DNA of 54,972 nt from positions 1-54,972 of the forward strand of contig NZ_WMJX01000019.1 of NCBI RefSeq assembly GCF_009711045.1, in the 5' to 3' direction. Position 1 is the stretch's first letter; every line of letters starts with the position of its first letter. This DNA comes from Myroides albus (GTDB taxonomy: Bacteria > Bacteroidota > Bacteroidia > Flavobacteriales > Flavobacteriaceae). The notes under the pieces are model-generated. The model was given only the letters and a program-made list of their open reading frames with translations, did no database searches and was not told the DNA's origin. Both the position numbers and the translations under genes were made by a program. Positions 36,103 through 44,829 of this stretch are shown one piece after another.

Positions 36103-37296
36103 ATGAATTTACATGAATTTCAAGGTAAAGAAATATTAGCTAGCTACGGTGTAAGAGTACAACGTGGATTAGTGGCTAACAACGCAGAAGAGGCAGTTGA
36201 AAAAGCTAAACAACTTACAGAAGAAACTGGTACAAGTTGGTATGTAATTAAAGCTCAAATCCACGCAGGAGGAAGAGGTAAAGGAGGAGGAGTTAAGTTG
36301 GCTAAAAACTTAGACGAAGTAAAAGAAATCGCTGGTAAGATTATCGGTATGGATTTAATTACTCCACAAACTCCACCAGAGGGTAAAAGAGTTAATCGTG
36401 TTTTAGTAGCTGAAGATGTTTACTATCCAGGTGAAAGCGAAACAAGTGAATTCTATATGTCTGTATTACTTGATAGAGCTAAAGGACGTAATATGATTAT
36501 GTACTCTACTGAAGGAGGTATGGATATCGAAGAAGTAGCTGAGAAAACTCCACATTTAATCTTTAAAGAAGAAATTGATCCTGCTGTAGGATTACAAGGA
36601 TTCCAAGCAAGAAGAATTGCTTTTAACTTAGGGTTATCTGGTAATGCTTTTAAAGAGATGGTTAAATTCGTAGATGCTTTATATAGAGCTTACATTGGAA
36701 GTGATTCTTCAATGTTCGAAATTAACCCAGTATTGAAAACATCAGATGATAAAATCTTAGCTGTTGATGCTAAAGTTACTTTAGATGACAATGCATTATA
36801 CAGACAGAAAACTTATGCAGAGTATAGAGATATTACAGAAGAAAGACCTATCGAAGTTGAGGCTAAAGAAGCAGGGTTAAACTATGTTGATTTAGATGGT
36901 ACTGTAGGTTGTATGGTTAATGGTGCTGGATTAGCAATGGCTACAATGGACTTAATTAAGTATGCTGGTTTTGAACCTGCAAACTTCTTAGACGTAGGTG
37001 GTACAGCTGATGCAAAACGTGTTGAAACTGCTTTCCGTATTATCTTAAAAGATCCAAACGTAAAAGCTATCTTAATCAATATCTTTGGTGGTATCGTTCG
37101 TTGTGACCGTGTTGCTCAAGGTGTTGTTGATGCTTACAAAAACATGGGTGACGATATTAAAGTGCCTATTATTGTACGTTTACAAGGAACAAATGCTGAA
37201 TTGGCAAAAGAATTAATTGACAAATCAGGTATGCCTATTTTATCAGCTGTTGCTTTCCAAGAAGCTGCAGATCAAGTTAAAGTTGCATTATCTTAA
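36103..37296 (+). CDS. sucC: Succinate--CoA ligase (ADP-forming) subunit beta
   Basis: The 397-residue protein begins MNLHEFQGKEILASYGV, the standard SucC N-terminus. It has the ATP-grasp domain (VIKAQIHAGGRGKGGGVKLA, ~46-65; FEINPVLKTSDDKILAVDAK) and the CoA-ligase domain with NFLDVGGTADAKRV and NIFGGIVRCDRVAQG. With SucD it makes ATP from succinyl-CoA in the TCA cycle. sucD is not adjacent, as I recall is usual in Flavobacteria. Codon usage is regular, as for a highly expressed gene. Monocistronic with a strong terminator. Confidence 0.97.
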   Translation: MNLHEFQGKEILASYGVRVQRGLVANNAEEAVEKAKQLTEETGTSWYVIKAQIHAGGRGKGGGVKLAKNLDEVKEIAGKIIGMDLITPQTPPEGKRVNRVLVAEDVYYPGESETSEFYMSVLLDRAKGRNMIMYSTEGGMDIEEVAEKTPHLIFKEEIDPAVGLQGFQARRIAFNLGLSGNAFKEMVKFVDALYRAYIGSDSSMFEINPVLKTSDDKILAVDAKVTLDDNALYRQKTYAEYRDITEERPIEVEAKEAGLNYVDLDGTVGCMVNGAGLAMATMDLIKYAGFEPANFLDVGGTADAKRVETAFRIILKDPNVKAILINIFGGIVRCDRVAQGVVDAYKNMGDDIKVPIIVRLQGTNAELAKELIDKSGMPILSAVAFQEAADQVKVALS

Positions 37297-37316
37297 TTGA
37301 TTTACATACACAAAAT

Positions 37317-37352
37317 AAAAAAGAGCTATCAATATTGATAGCTCTTTTTTTT
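37317..37352 (+). terminator. Terminator of sucC
   Basis: Perfect palindrome with arms of at least 15 bases (AAAAGAGCTATCAAT / ATTGATAGCTCTTTT) followed by T8. Confidence 0.93.
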
Positions 37353-37384
37353 GCTTTCTACTAATGTAATTAGCGGGTCTAAAA

Positions 37385-37410
37385 AAAAAGAGATTACTTA
37401 ATCTCTTTTT
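37385..37410 (-). terminator. Terminator of the DUF1456 gene, spanning its stop codon
   Basis: AAAAAGAGATTA-CT-TAATCTCTTTTT forms a stem whose central bases include the stop codon (37398-37400). On the minus strand it is followed by T9. Confidence 0.8.
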
Positions 37411-37820
37411 TGTTTTCCATTATTAAACTTGAATCCTGAAAGCGGTGTTTTAGGATTGTTCTTCTTACTTGAATTTGTAGTTTTAGGTCTTGACTTAGAC
37501 TTATTGTCTTTATCTTCTTTTGAGTTGACAGTAGTACTTTTTTTATCTTTAGTAAAAGTTTTTTTATGTCCTTCTAAAACTTCTTTTGGATTCTTAGGGT
37601 TTTCCTTCGTACCTCTAAGGTGGATTACTAATCCATTAAGGAAATTACGCAAGATTTGATCACCACATTCTACATATTTAGGATGTTCATCATTTCTAAA
37701 GAAATTGCCTATTTCTCCTTTAGATATTCTAAAGTCAACTAATTCTAAAATCTCTACTATTTGATCATCGCGCAATTGCAATGCGACTCTCAGCTTTTTT
37801 AATATATCGTTATTGTTCAT
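37398..37820 (-). CDS. DUF1456 (YehS-like) family protein
   Basis: The start is ATG 37820 (140 residues); a TTG 18 bp upstream lies in a candidate -7 box (TACCTTTG, 37843-37836). The N-terminal ~75 residues match DUF1456: NNDILKKLRVALQLRDDQIVEILEL, FRISKGEIGNFFRNDEHPKYVECGDQILRNFLNGLV. The remaining ~60 residues are a low-complexity Lys/Ser/Asn/Thr-rich tail ending in a basic stretch, probably disordered. Function unknown; soluble. Convergent with sucC. Confidence 0.88.
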   Translation of the reverse strand: MNNNDILKKLRVALQLRDDQIVEILELVDFRISKGEIGNFFRNDEHPKYVECGDQILRNFLNGLVIHLRGTKENPKNPKEVLEGHKKTFTKDKKSTTVNSKEDKDNKSKSRPKTTNSSKKNNPKTPLSGFKFNNGKQKRD

Positions 37821-37853
37821 TCTCTCTGATTTTTGCAAAGGTAAGTAAAATAT

Positions 37854-39839
37854 TTACAGTTTGTCTTTTAAAGCTTTTATTTCATCTCTTAAACGAGCAG
37901 CATTTATAAAGTCAAGATCTTTCGCAGCCTTTTCCATTTCCTTTCTTTTCTCTCTAATCATTTTTTCTATATCTGCTTTTGACTTGTATTTTATTTCATT
38001 TTCTGCAGCTTTTTGCAAGATAGCTTGTTGGTTTTCTTCATAAGTAGGTTTTAGTAAATCACTTCCAATCTTCTTGTGAATAGCCTGAGGAGTTATCTTA
38101 TTTTTGGTGTTGTACTCAATTTGTTTGCTTCGGCGATAATTTGTTTCGTCAATAGTTTTCTGCATGCTATCGGTAATTTTGTCTGCATACATGATTGCTT
38201 TTCCATGAACGTTTCGGGCTGCTCTACCAACTGTTTGAGTAAGTGACCTGTGACTTCTTAGGAACCCTTCTTTGTCCGCATCCAAAATAGCTACAAGGGA
38301 AACTTCAGGTAAGTCTAATCCCTCTCTAAGCAAGTTCACTCCGATTAGTACATCAAATAATCCTTTTCTCAGATCTTGCATGATTTCAACTCTTTCAAGG
38401 GTGTCAATATCTGAGTGTACATATCTACATCTAACACCAACTTTGGTAAAGTATTTAGCAAGTTCCTCTGCCATTCTTTTGGTTAGTGTAGTAACAAGAA
38501 TTCTTTCGTCTACTTCAACTCTCTCTTGTATTTCGTTGATTAGATCATCAATTTGATTTTCGGTTGGTCGTACTTCTATAATAGGGTCTAGAAGGCCTGT
38601 CGGTCTAATCAATTGCTCTACATATATACCTTCTGATTTTTGTAATTCGTAATCTGCAGGAGTGGCCGAAACATATACGACTTGATTCTGCATAGCCTCA
38701 AACTCCTCAAATTTTAAAGGTCTGTTATCTAAAGCTGCTGGTAATCTAAAACCGTATTCTACCAAGTTTTCTTTTCTTGATCTATCGCCTCCATACATTG
38801 CGTGTACTTGTGAAACTGTTACGTGACTTTCGTCAATAACCATCAAGTAATCTTTTGGAAAATAATCTAATAAGCAGAAAGGGCGAGTCCCAGGGTCTCT
38901 GCCATCCAGGTATCTTGAGTAATTTTCTATACCAGAACAATAGCCTAATTCGCGTATCATTTCAAGGTCGAAATTCGTTCTTTCTTCCAGCCTTTTTGCT
39001 TCGAGGTGTTTTCCAATTTCTTTGAAATACTCTACTTGTTTTACCATATCTTGTTGTATTTCCCAAATGGCTTTTTGTAGTACATCGGGAGAAGTAACAA
39101 ACATATTTGCGGGATAGATGGTCAGTTGTGTGTATTTTTCAATTACTTGAGAAGTGTTCTTATCAAATACTTCAATATCTTCAATCTCATCGCCAAAAAA
39201 GTGAATTCGGAAAGGATCGTCTGCATAACTTGGAAATATTTCGACAGTGTCTCCTTTGATTCTAAAGTTTCCTGGTGTAAAATCAGCTTCTGTTCTTGAA
39301 TATAGACTTTGAACTAATTTATGTAATAGTTTAGTTCTACTTATCTGCTGATCTAATTCTAAAGAAATAACATTCTTTTGAAATTCTGTAGGATTTCCTA
39401 TACCATAAAGACACGATACTGATGCGACTACCAATATATCTCTGCGTCCTGATAAAAGGGCAGAGGTGGTGCTTAGACGCATTTTCTCCAATTCCTCGTT
39501 TATTGATAAGTCTTTCTCTATATATTGTCCTGTAACAGGTATAAATGCTTCTGGTTGATAGTAATCATAGTAAGAGACAAAGTATTCCACTGCATTATTA
39601 GGAAAAAAGCTTTTGAACTCTGAATACAATTGTGCTGCAAGTGTTTTATTGTGCGCAAGTACAAGAGTAGGGCGTTGTACTTCTTGGATAACATTGGCTA
39701 CTGTGAATGTTTTACCTGAACCAGTCACTCCGACTAAAGTCTGATATTTTTCATCGTCAAGTATTCCTTTACTTAGCTTTTGTATTGCTTGGGGTTGATC
39801 TCCAGTAGGGTTGTAATCTGATTTAACTTCAAACTTCAT
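37854..39839 (-). CDS. uvrB: Excinuclease ABC subunit B
   Basis: The start is ATG 39839 (661 residues, MKFEVKSDYNPTGDQPQAI); a further 9 codons upstream are not conserved-looking. Walker A is GVTGSGKTFT (~37-46); the beta-hairpin follows (VSYYDYYQPEAFIPVTGQYIEKD); motif II is VIDESHVT; motif VI is QTVGRAARN. The C-terminal UVR domain (~625-660, IEKMIREKRKEMEKAAKDLD, AARLRDEI) binds UvrC. It verifies damage in nucleotide excision repair. A -7 box (TAACTTTG, minus strand, 39871-39864) sits 24 bp upstream. The DUF1456 gene is 33 bp downstream. Confidence 0.97.
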   Translation of the reverse strand: MKFEVKSDYNPTGDQPQAIQKLSKGILDDEKYQTLVGVTGSGKTFTVANVIQEVQRPTLVLAHNKTLAAQLYSEFKSFFPNNAVEYFVSYYDYYQPEAFIPVTGQYIEKDLSINEELEKMRLSTTSALLSGRRDILVVASVSCLYGIGNPTEFQKNVISLELDQQISRTKLLHKLVQSLYSRTEADFTPGNFRIKGDTVEIFPSYADDPFRIHFFGDEIEDIEVFDKNTSQVIEKYTQLTIYPANMFVTSPDVLQKAIWEIQQDMVKQVEYFKEIGKHLEAKRLEERTNFDLEMIRELGYCSGIENYSRYLDGRDPGTRPFCLLDYFPKDYLMVIDESHVTVSQVHAMYGGDRSRKENLVEYGFRLPAALDNRPLKFEEFEAMQNQVVYVSATPADYELQKSEGIYVEQLIRPTGLLDPIIEVRPTENQIDDLINEIQERVEVDERILVTTLTKRMAEELAKYFTKVGVRCRYVHSDIDTLERVEIMQDLRKGLFDVLIGVNLLREGLDLPEVSLVAILDADKEGFLRSHRSLTQTVGRAARNVHGKAIMYADKITDSMQKTIDETNYRRSKQIEYNTKNKITPQAIHKKIGSDLLKPTYEENQQAILQKAAENEIKYKSKADIEKMIREKRKEMEKAAKDLDFINAARLRDEIKALKDKL

Positions 39840-39887
39840 ATTCAAACGGTATAATAGAATATGCAAAGTTAGTTAATATAAAGCAAA

Positions 39888-39913
39888 AAAGCGCAAGAGT
39901 TACCTTGCGCTTT
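39888..39913 (-). terminator. Terminator of the OmpA/OprF-type porin gene
   Basis: Arms AAAGCGCAAG / CTTGCGCTTT around AGTTAC; on the minus strand TTTTTTGC follows. Confidence 0.9.
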
Positions 39914-39942
39914 CTATATAAAAACAGAATGTTTTAATTTAA

Positions 39943-41175
39943 TTAGTTGATTTTGAAAACAACTTTTCTTGCAATCTTACGAGCTGCAGCTGAATCTTTA
40001 GAAACAGCGTCATCGATTCCGTTTCCTTTAGCAGAAACTTTAGAAGCGCTAACTCCAGATTTTACAATGATATCTTTAACAGCGTTTGCACGTCTTTCAG
40101 ATAATTTATTGTTGTAATCTTTGTTACCTACTGCATCAGCATATCCGATAACTTCAACAGAAGCAGATGGATTGTTTCTTAAGTAGTTAACGATAAAGTT
40201 GATTCCGTCAACAGTTGTTGGTTGAGCTTTATCAAAGTCAAAGTAAGCAGCAACATATCCTTTGTTTACTAATTCTTTGATCATTGCAGCGTCATCAGCA
40301 CTAACTCCTTTGTTTAAATCACCATATTTCTCATCGATAAATTTCTCAATGTTATCAGCGATACCATTGTTGTTAGAATCGATACTTCTTCCTTTAGAAT
40401 CAACTAAAGTGTTTGCAGGTGTATTAGGTTCTAAATCTAAATAATCTGGCACACCGTCATTGTCAGTGTCTTTAAGATCATTCTCGATTTTAGTTAATCT
40501 GTTAGTTAACTCAGCAATAACTTCGTTTTCTTTAGCAGCTTCAGCATACCAGTCAGCATGTTGAGCGTGTTTTCCAAGATAAACAGAAACCCCAACAGTT
40601 GCGTTGAACATAGTTCCTTGGAATACAGATCTATTAGTTGCAGTTACACCGTCCCAGTTATTGTTTTGTTGTAAACTTTGAATAACAGTAAAGTCAGCGT
40701 TTAAAGCGATTCTACGGTGAACTTTAATTTGTCCAGTTAAACCAGCCATTAAGTGTCCCATGTTATCAGTTCCACTGAATTTGTCTCCATTCATCCAAGA
40801 GTATCCCCCCCCTGCGTGTACTTGTGCATTTAATACACTAGTCCAGCTTTCGAAGTTTAATACTCTACCTAAATTTACAACTCCTTCTAAACTTGTTCTG
40901 TAGTGGTTTGTCTCAATGTCAGCCTTGTTAGTCCACTCATTAAGTCTATCGTATCCAAATGATGCTTTAACACCAAATTTGTTGTTGATACTATAACGTA
41001 CACCTCCATCTAAGTGCATATTTTTAAATGTTTCTCCAGCAAATCCTGGTGAAAGAGTTCTTGCAGGTTTTGCAAAACCACCATTTAAATCAATAGACCA
41101 TTTGTTATAGTCCTGCGCAGAAGCAGTACCAAATACAAATAGAGAAGCTAATAACGGTAATGTTAATTTTTTCAT
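39943..41175 (-). CDS. OmpA/OprF-type outer-membrane protein
   Basis: The start is ATG 41175 (410 residues; an in-frame ATG lies 9 bp upstream) with signal peptide ~1-21 (TASA/QDYNKW). Residues ~22-220 form an 8-strand-type beta-barrel with Gly/aromatic alternation. A thrombospondin type-3-like calcium-binding linker follows (DTDNDGVPDYLDLEPN, DSNNNGIADN, ~235-275). The C-terminal OmpA domain (~305-410: YFDFDKAQPT, VEVIGYADAVGNKDYN, LSERRANAVKDII) binds peptidoglycan. It is a probable major porin. A -7 box TATATTTG (minus, 41255-41248) lies 73 bp upstream, and the codon use suggests high expression. Confidence 0.93.
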   Translation of the reverse strand: MKKLTLPLLASLFVFGTASAQDYNKWSIDLNGGFAKPARTLSPGFAGETFKNMHLDGGVRYSINNKFGVKASFGYDRLNEWTNKADIETNHYRTSLEGVVNLGRVLNFESWTSVLNAQVHAGGGYSWMNGDKFSGTDNMGHLMAGLTGQIKVHRRIALNADFTVIQSLQQNNNWDGVTATNRSVFQGTMFNATVGVSVYLGKHAQHADWYAEAAKENEVIAELTNRLTKIENDLKDTDNDGVPDYLDLEPNTPANTLVDSKGRSIDSNNNGIADNIEKFIDEKYGDLNKGVSADDAAMIKELVNKGYVAAYFDFDKAQPTTVDGINFIVNYLRNNPSASVEVIGYADAVGNKDYNNKLSERRANAVKDIIVKSGVSASKVSAKGNGIDDAVSKDSAAARKIARKVVFKIN

Positions 41176-41247
41176 AGTTATCATTTTAATTTCCTTTAAA
41201 AGTAAGATTATTCATTTATCTCACTTTTTACTAATTGCTTTACAAGG

Positions 41248-41255
41248 CAAATATA
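41248..41255 (-). promoter_or_regulatory. Candidate -7 box of the OmpA gene
   Basis: TATATTTG on the minus strand gives a leader of about 70 nt. A TTG at -33 is not evident. Confidence 0.5.
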
Positions 41256-41342
41256 ATAGAAAGATTTTGATTATCTTTATTTTTTGAAGTTTTTTATAAA
41301 AAACACGCAGAAATTGACTAATTAAATTTATTAAAATCATAT

Positions 41343-41765
41343 ATGTCTTATATCTCAAAAATATTTGTCACTGTTGACATTGTTTTACTTAAGAAAGAAA
41401 ATACTGAAGTAAAAGTACTGTTGATTAAAAGAAAAAATGAACCATTTAAAGATAAATGGGCTTTACCTGGAGGATTTGTCGATGAAAATGAAGATTTAAT
41501 GGTAGCCGCAAAACGCGAATTATTGGAAGAAACTACAATTGACTGTAAAAGTTTAAGTCAATTAGGTGCTTACGGCAAACCATTTAGAGATCCACGCTCG
41601 CATGTTGTTAGTGTCGCTTATATAGGTTTAGTAGATACTAAGACGAAGGGAAAGGCTGCAGATGACGCTAAGGAATTAGATTGGTTCTCACTTGACGAAT
41701 TGCCTGAGCTGGCATTTGATCATGGTGATATCTTACAAGACGCTATTAAAAAAGCCATACTTTAA
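41343..41765 (+). CDS. NUDIX hydrolase
   Basis: The 140-residue product has the Nudix box G44-x5-E50-x7-R58-E59-L-x-E62-E63 (LPGGFVDENEDL, KRELLEETTI) with Thr65 in place of the usual final Gly. LKKENTEVKVLLIKR forms the first strands. It hydrolyses a nucleoside-diphosphate-linked compound; substrate unknown, with ADP-ribose- or 8-oxo-type nucleotides as usual candidates. The size excludes a fused NrtR regulator. Its terminator overlaps the 3' end. Confidence 0.92.
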   Translation: MSYISKIFVTVDIVLLKKENTEVKVLLIKRKNEPFKDKWALPGGFVDENEDLMVAAKRELLEETTIDCKSLSQLGAYGKPFRDPRSHVVSVAYIGLVDTKTKGKAADDAKELDWFSLDELPELAFDHGDILQDAIKKAIL

Positions 41766-41776
41766 AGTATGGCTTT
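41751..41776 (+). terminator. Terminator overlapping the NUDIX stop codon
   Basis: Perfect 26-bp palindrome (arms AAAGCCATACTTT / AAAGTATGGCTTT) followed by TGGTTTTT. The TAA stop (41763-41765) is at its centre. Confidence 0.85.
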
Positions 41777-41871
41777 TGGTTTTTAGATAAATCACAATTT
41801 TGTGTTTGTGATAATTTCGTTATAGTATTTTTCTCAGATTAAATTATTGATTTACATGAGAACTGTTTTTT

Positions 41872-42150
41872 TTAAGCATTGCTTAGAACTCTTTTTTCCA
41901 TCACAAATGTTCCAAAAGGAATAATAGATGCTATACAAATTAGGGCATAAGTTTTCATACTCCACTTCTGATCAGATTTTAATACAGTTGCAAAAACAAT
42001 GTATGCAATAAATAAAACTCCGTGAGCCATTCCTACTTGACTTACTAATTCAGGTTGTTTCCAAATGTACTTTAAAGGCATGGCAATAAACAATAATACC
42101 AATAGTGATAGTCCTTCTAATAATGCGATGAATTTGAATGTTTTAAGCAT
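41872..42150 (-). CDS. DUF3817 small membrane protein
   Basis: The 92-residue product has three hydrophobic helices (~7-24, 42-58, 68-83) and the DUF3817 pattern FKFIALLEGLSLLVLLFIAMPLKY, then VGMAHGVLFIAYIV and a final PFGTFVMEKR. The family is small integral-membrane proteins of unknown role. The 42265-42639 gene lies upstream in the same orientation but is separated by a terminator, so it is probably transcribed alone. Confidence 0.9.
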   Translation of the reverse strand: MLKTFKFIALLEGLSLLVLLFIAMPLKYIWKQPELVSQVGMAHGVLFIAYIVFATVLKSDQKWSMKTYALICIASIIPFGTFVMEKRVLSNA

Positions 42151-42205
42151 TTTGTGTATATTAATTGTTTGAAAGGCTAAAATAGAATTTTATGGTATAT
42201 AAATT

Positions 42206-42242
42206 AAAAAAGGTCTAATTTTTTCCAAATTAGACCTTTTTT
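42206..42242 (-). terminator. Terminator of gene 42265-42639
   Basis: Arms AAAAAAGGTCTAATTT / AAATTAGACCTTTTTT enclose TTTCC. It is symmetric, so it can act in both directions. Confidence 0.9.
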
Positions 42243-42264
42243 ATATTTCAAATTGTAGACTTTC

Positions 42265-42639
42265 TTAGAAAGCTTGAAATCTACTATTATATTCTCTTAA
42301 ATCTGCAAGATTGTGTTTGTTATCCACATCTTTGAAAAGTGATAATAAGTATTGAAGACTTTCTAAATCTGTTTTTTCTGTCGATTTCGATGCTTCTACT
42401 GTACTTTCTTCTCCTTCTTCAATTGGTTCGTCTGATGGAATTGGAATTAAAAAAGCTTGATTGTTTTCAATGTGCTCATAAGTTAATCTCAGTCCTTTTA
42501 CTAAAACTGGTTTCTCTTCTAATAGAGCAAATTCTCTTAGTTTCTTAAGATCTTCAACAATTGATTCTACAACAAGACCATTAGCGATTAGGTCTGATTG
42601 AATTTGCTTGATTAATTTTAAGGCATTAGCGTTTTCCAC
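42265..42639 (-). CDS. Conserved-looking hypothetical protein
   Basis: The 124-residue soluble product is acidic, with an N-terminal helix (NALKLIKQIQSDLIANGL), a middle VKGLRLTYEHIENNQAFLIPIPSDEP and an acidic Glu/Ser-rich linker (~70-92), ending in LADLREYNSRFQAF. It is strongly helix-forming at both ends. I recognise it only as the type of small uncharacterised protein conserved in Flavobacteria. It has a good terminator and a normal ATG. Function unknown. Confidence 0.7.
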   Translation of the reverse strand: MENANALKLIKQIQSDLIANGLVVESIVEDLKKLREFALLEEKPVLVKGLRLTYEHIENNQAFLIPIPSDEPIEEGEESTVEASKSTEKTDLESLQYLLSLFKDVDNKHNLADLREYNSRFQAF

Positions 42640-43369
42640 AGTATAAATCTTTTAATAAAAAATTATTTCGGTGCAAAAGTAATCTTTTTACTTATTAAAA
42701 AACGAATAAAACAATGAATTTTTTTGGAATATGTTTTATTCAACCATGTGTACAAGTGTGGACAGGTTACTATTATTGTTCTTGTCCACTCTTTTTGGAG
42801 TTGTATTTACCTGTCATTAAAGCCATTCATTTCTTGAGTTTCAAACTAAAGTATATTCTATAGATTATAGTCTAATGGTTGCTAAATTAGGTGTTTTCTA
42901 AAGAGCGTTATAAATTTCGCATTGAGTAATTGATTGTTGCGATTTGATTTTTGATTGTATTTAAAATTCTTTTGATAAATGAAAAGTGAGAAGTTGGGGA
43001 GCAATCCATAGTGTTATTTGTCGATTCAATGGTCAATACATTCATTGTTTTTTACACGCCATGACCTCTTTTCTTGTTACAGAAACGTTTGTGAACGGAT
43101 CCCTTATGTTTTAAATTATTTGTGAGTGGTAAATAGTTAGTTACTTAATCATTGTGCAAAATGGAAAATAGAGAAGAATAGCAACTGACAAAAGTAAATT
43201 TACTGTTTTTTTTAGTTGTGATAATTGAAGTGCTCGTTTCTACCTGTTATTAAGCTTTCTCTAAGCTATAAAGGGAGAATTATAAATACAATTTTGTTTA
43301 GGTATAAACTAAAGTTGCTCCTTGTTTTTTTCTCAATTAAAAAGTGGGATAACTTATATGTTCGTATGG
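42640..43369. other. Long non-coding divergent region
   Basis: No supported gene in ~730 bp. A hairpin is visible near 42755-42794 (GTGGACAG ... TTGTCCAC, one wobble). A short plus-strand ORF at 43225-43410 has atypical composition and I reject it. The region lies between divergent genes and ends in the promoter at 43370. Confidence 0.5.
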
Positions 43370-43399
43370 TTGGTTTTTTCGCATACATGCATACTTTTG
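43370..43399 (+). promoter_or_regulatory. Promoter of gene 43429-44139
   Basis: TTG (43370-43372), 19 bp, TACTTTTG (43392-43399), ATG at 43429. The spacing is ideal. Confidence 0.72.
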
Positions 43400-43428
43400 T
43401 GAGTTTATAATAGAAATAGTAAATAGGT

Positions 43429-44139
43429 ATGAAAAGAGAGATTGTGTTTAAAGATAGTGCTTATCCTGAACCACATCAATTAAAGGAGTTTGTTTGGTCC
43501 GGACGAATGGATTTGGAAGGTCGTTTGTGGTTTGATTTACATTTGAAAAGCAAGGATTACTATGATTCTGAAGAAAACACAGATGAGGAAGATGACTATG
43601 AAGAAGAAGATTTTGATGGACCTTATACAAGCGAATTACACTGGAAATCGAAGATTGTTTGGGATAACTATCATCAGTGTATTTTATCCTCAACCTATTG
43701 GTCTGATGAGCAGGGAATCCTGTTAAGTGATGGATCAAAAAAGGTTGATTTATTTGACAAAGATGAGTTTGGTTTTCAACTTGATGTACTGCCATTAGCG
43801 GAAGATTTTTATGAGTCCGAGCCAAGCTTTAGTATTTATTTGTTAGGTCATGACCAGTGTGCAAATCACAATATTACGTTTTCTAAACAGCATGACAAGA
43901 AATATACAATACATTGGAAAGGTCAGATTGCTTTGACTTATGGTGGTTTTGAAGAATTCGATCATGCGTTTAGCATAGTCGCAGAAAGTATCTCGTTTAT
44001 TGGTTTTACCTATCCTGAAGATTGGAGTAGAAAAGAAGCTGAGGAAAAATTCAGTAAAGTATTGACTCATTTCGATCAGTTTGAATTTGTGGCAATTGAT
44101 TCAGCACAAATAAAAAGTAAATTGGTATATAAGGGTTGA
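43429..44139 (+). CDS. Orphan acidic protein
   Basis: The 236-residue soluble product has a striking acidic run at ~45-63 (DSEENTDEEDDYEEED) and is rich in Trp and aromatic residues (FVWSGRM, LHWKSKIVWDNYHQ, IHWKGQIALTYGGFEEFDHAF). The two halves carry similar WKGQ/WKSK and WSG strands, which may reflect an internal duplication of a beta-rich unit. No signal peptide or membrane segment. The gene has a good promoter and a palindrome at its stop, and is isolated by ~700 bp of non-coding DNA on each side. I do not recognise the family. Confidence 0.72.
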   Translation: MKREIVFKDSAYPEPHQLKEFVWSGRMDLEGRLWFDLHLKSKDYYDSEENTDEEDDYEEEDFDGPYTSELHWKSKIVWDNYHQCILSSTYWSDEQGILLSDGSKKVDLFDKDEFGFQLDVLPLAEDFYESEPSFSIYLLGHDQCANHNITFSKQHDKKYTIHWKGQIALTYGGFEEFDHAFSIVAESISFIGFTYPEDWSRKEAEEKFSKVLTHFDQFEFVAIDSAQIKSKLVYKG

Positions 44140-44155
44140 TCGGATCCGATCAACC
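44134..44155 (+). terminator. 22-bp palindrome over the stop codon of the orphan acidic gene
   Basis: Arms GGTTGATCGGA / TCCGATCAACC, perfect. No T-run follows, so termination is only likely; it may instead protect the mRNA 3' end. Confidence 0.55.
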
Positions 44156-44749
44156 TTAGAACATTTTGTAAAGTGTAGAACAATTTTGGTCTTTAACTCA
44201 AAAATAGCCATAGGATAGCAAAAGTAGCTTGGACTATCTGTCAAAAGCGACAAAGTCAAGACTGGTAATAGAGCATCTGTCTAAATGATACGCAAAGTCT
44301 AACGATTAAGTTCACTTTAAATTGATAACATTTGTTTTACCTCATTGGTCGTGAATTGGTGTAGTAATGCTTGCACTTCCTTGGGGTTTTCTTGCAGTTT
44401 GCTTGGGGTTTCCTTGGGAAAACACACCTTTTCGCCTATAAAACTGCAAGGATGCTGCAAGAAAACTGAGTGAAAGACGCAAGAATGTATCGCTTTTTTT
44501 GTGGTAAGTGAGTGTATAAGTGCTTCGGAAATTTGATGGATAACGTGGAAGTATTGTAATTAGACTTGTGTGATACATTGGGACAAAGCAGTTTGCAGTT
44601 CTAACGGATGTATTCACAATTATTTTAGGGATAAGAAGATTTTTTTCTTTGGGTTGCTTATACTTTTTGTGTGGTGTTACAGAGTTTAGATATTGATAGA
44701 GGTAACTCTTGAATTAACTTTGTTCTCAATAGGGGAAATGAAGTTATGT
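44156..44749. other. Non-coding region between convergent genes, holding repeat copy B
   Basis: No supported ORF. The structured repeat lies at 44370-44466. The minus-strand frame at 44342-44617 is a translation of this repeat and is not treated as a gene. Confidence 0.55.
44370..44466. repeat. Structured dispersed repeat, copy B
   Basis: Same block order as copy A (21148-21247): TTGCACTTCCTTGGGGT, then CTTGCAGTTTGCTTGGGGT, TTCCTTGG..AAAACAC, and AAACTGCAAG near the right side. CTTGCAGTTT and AAACTGCAAG are a perfect 10-bp stem, where copy A has a G.U pair. It lies between the convergent genes ending at 44139 and 44830. Confidence 0.7.
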
Positions 44750-44784
44750 AAAAAAGACTATCACAAACAGTGATAGTCTTTTTT
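44750..44784 (-). terminator. Terminator of the CBS gene
   Basis: Arms AAAAAGACTATCAC / GTGATAGTCTTTTT around AAACA; on the minus strand a T-run follows. Symmetric, so possibly bidirectional. Confidence 0.88.
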
Positions 44785-44829
44785 CGTTGAAATACATTTT
44801 ATACCTTGAAAAAGGTGTGAATTGTTCAA

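Noticed and set aside
43225..43410. 61-residue plus-strand ORF before the acidic orphan
   Set aside because: It overlaps the promoter at 43370-43399 and has an unnatural mix of hydrophobic residues without a clear membrane pattern.
44342..44617. 91-residue minus-strand ORF
   Set aside because: Same situation in repeat copy B; the two ORFs do not share a frame, which argues against coding function.
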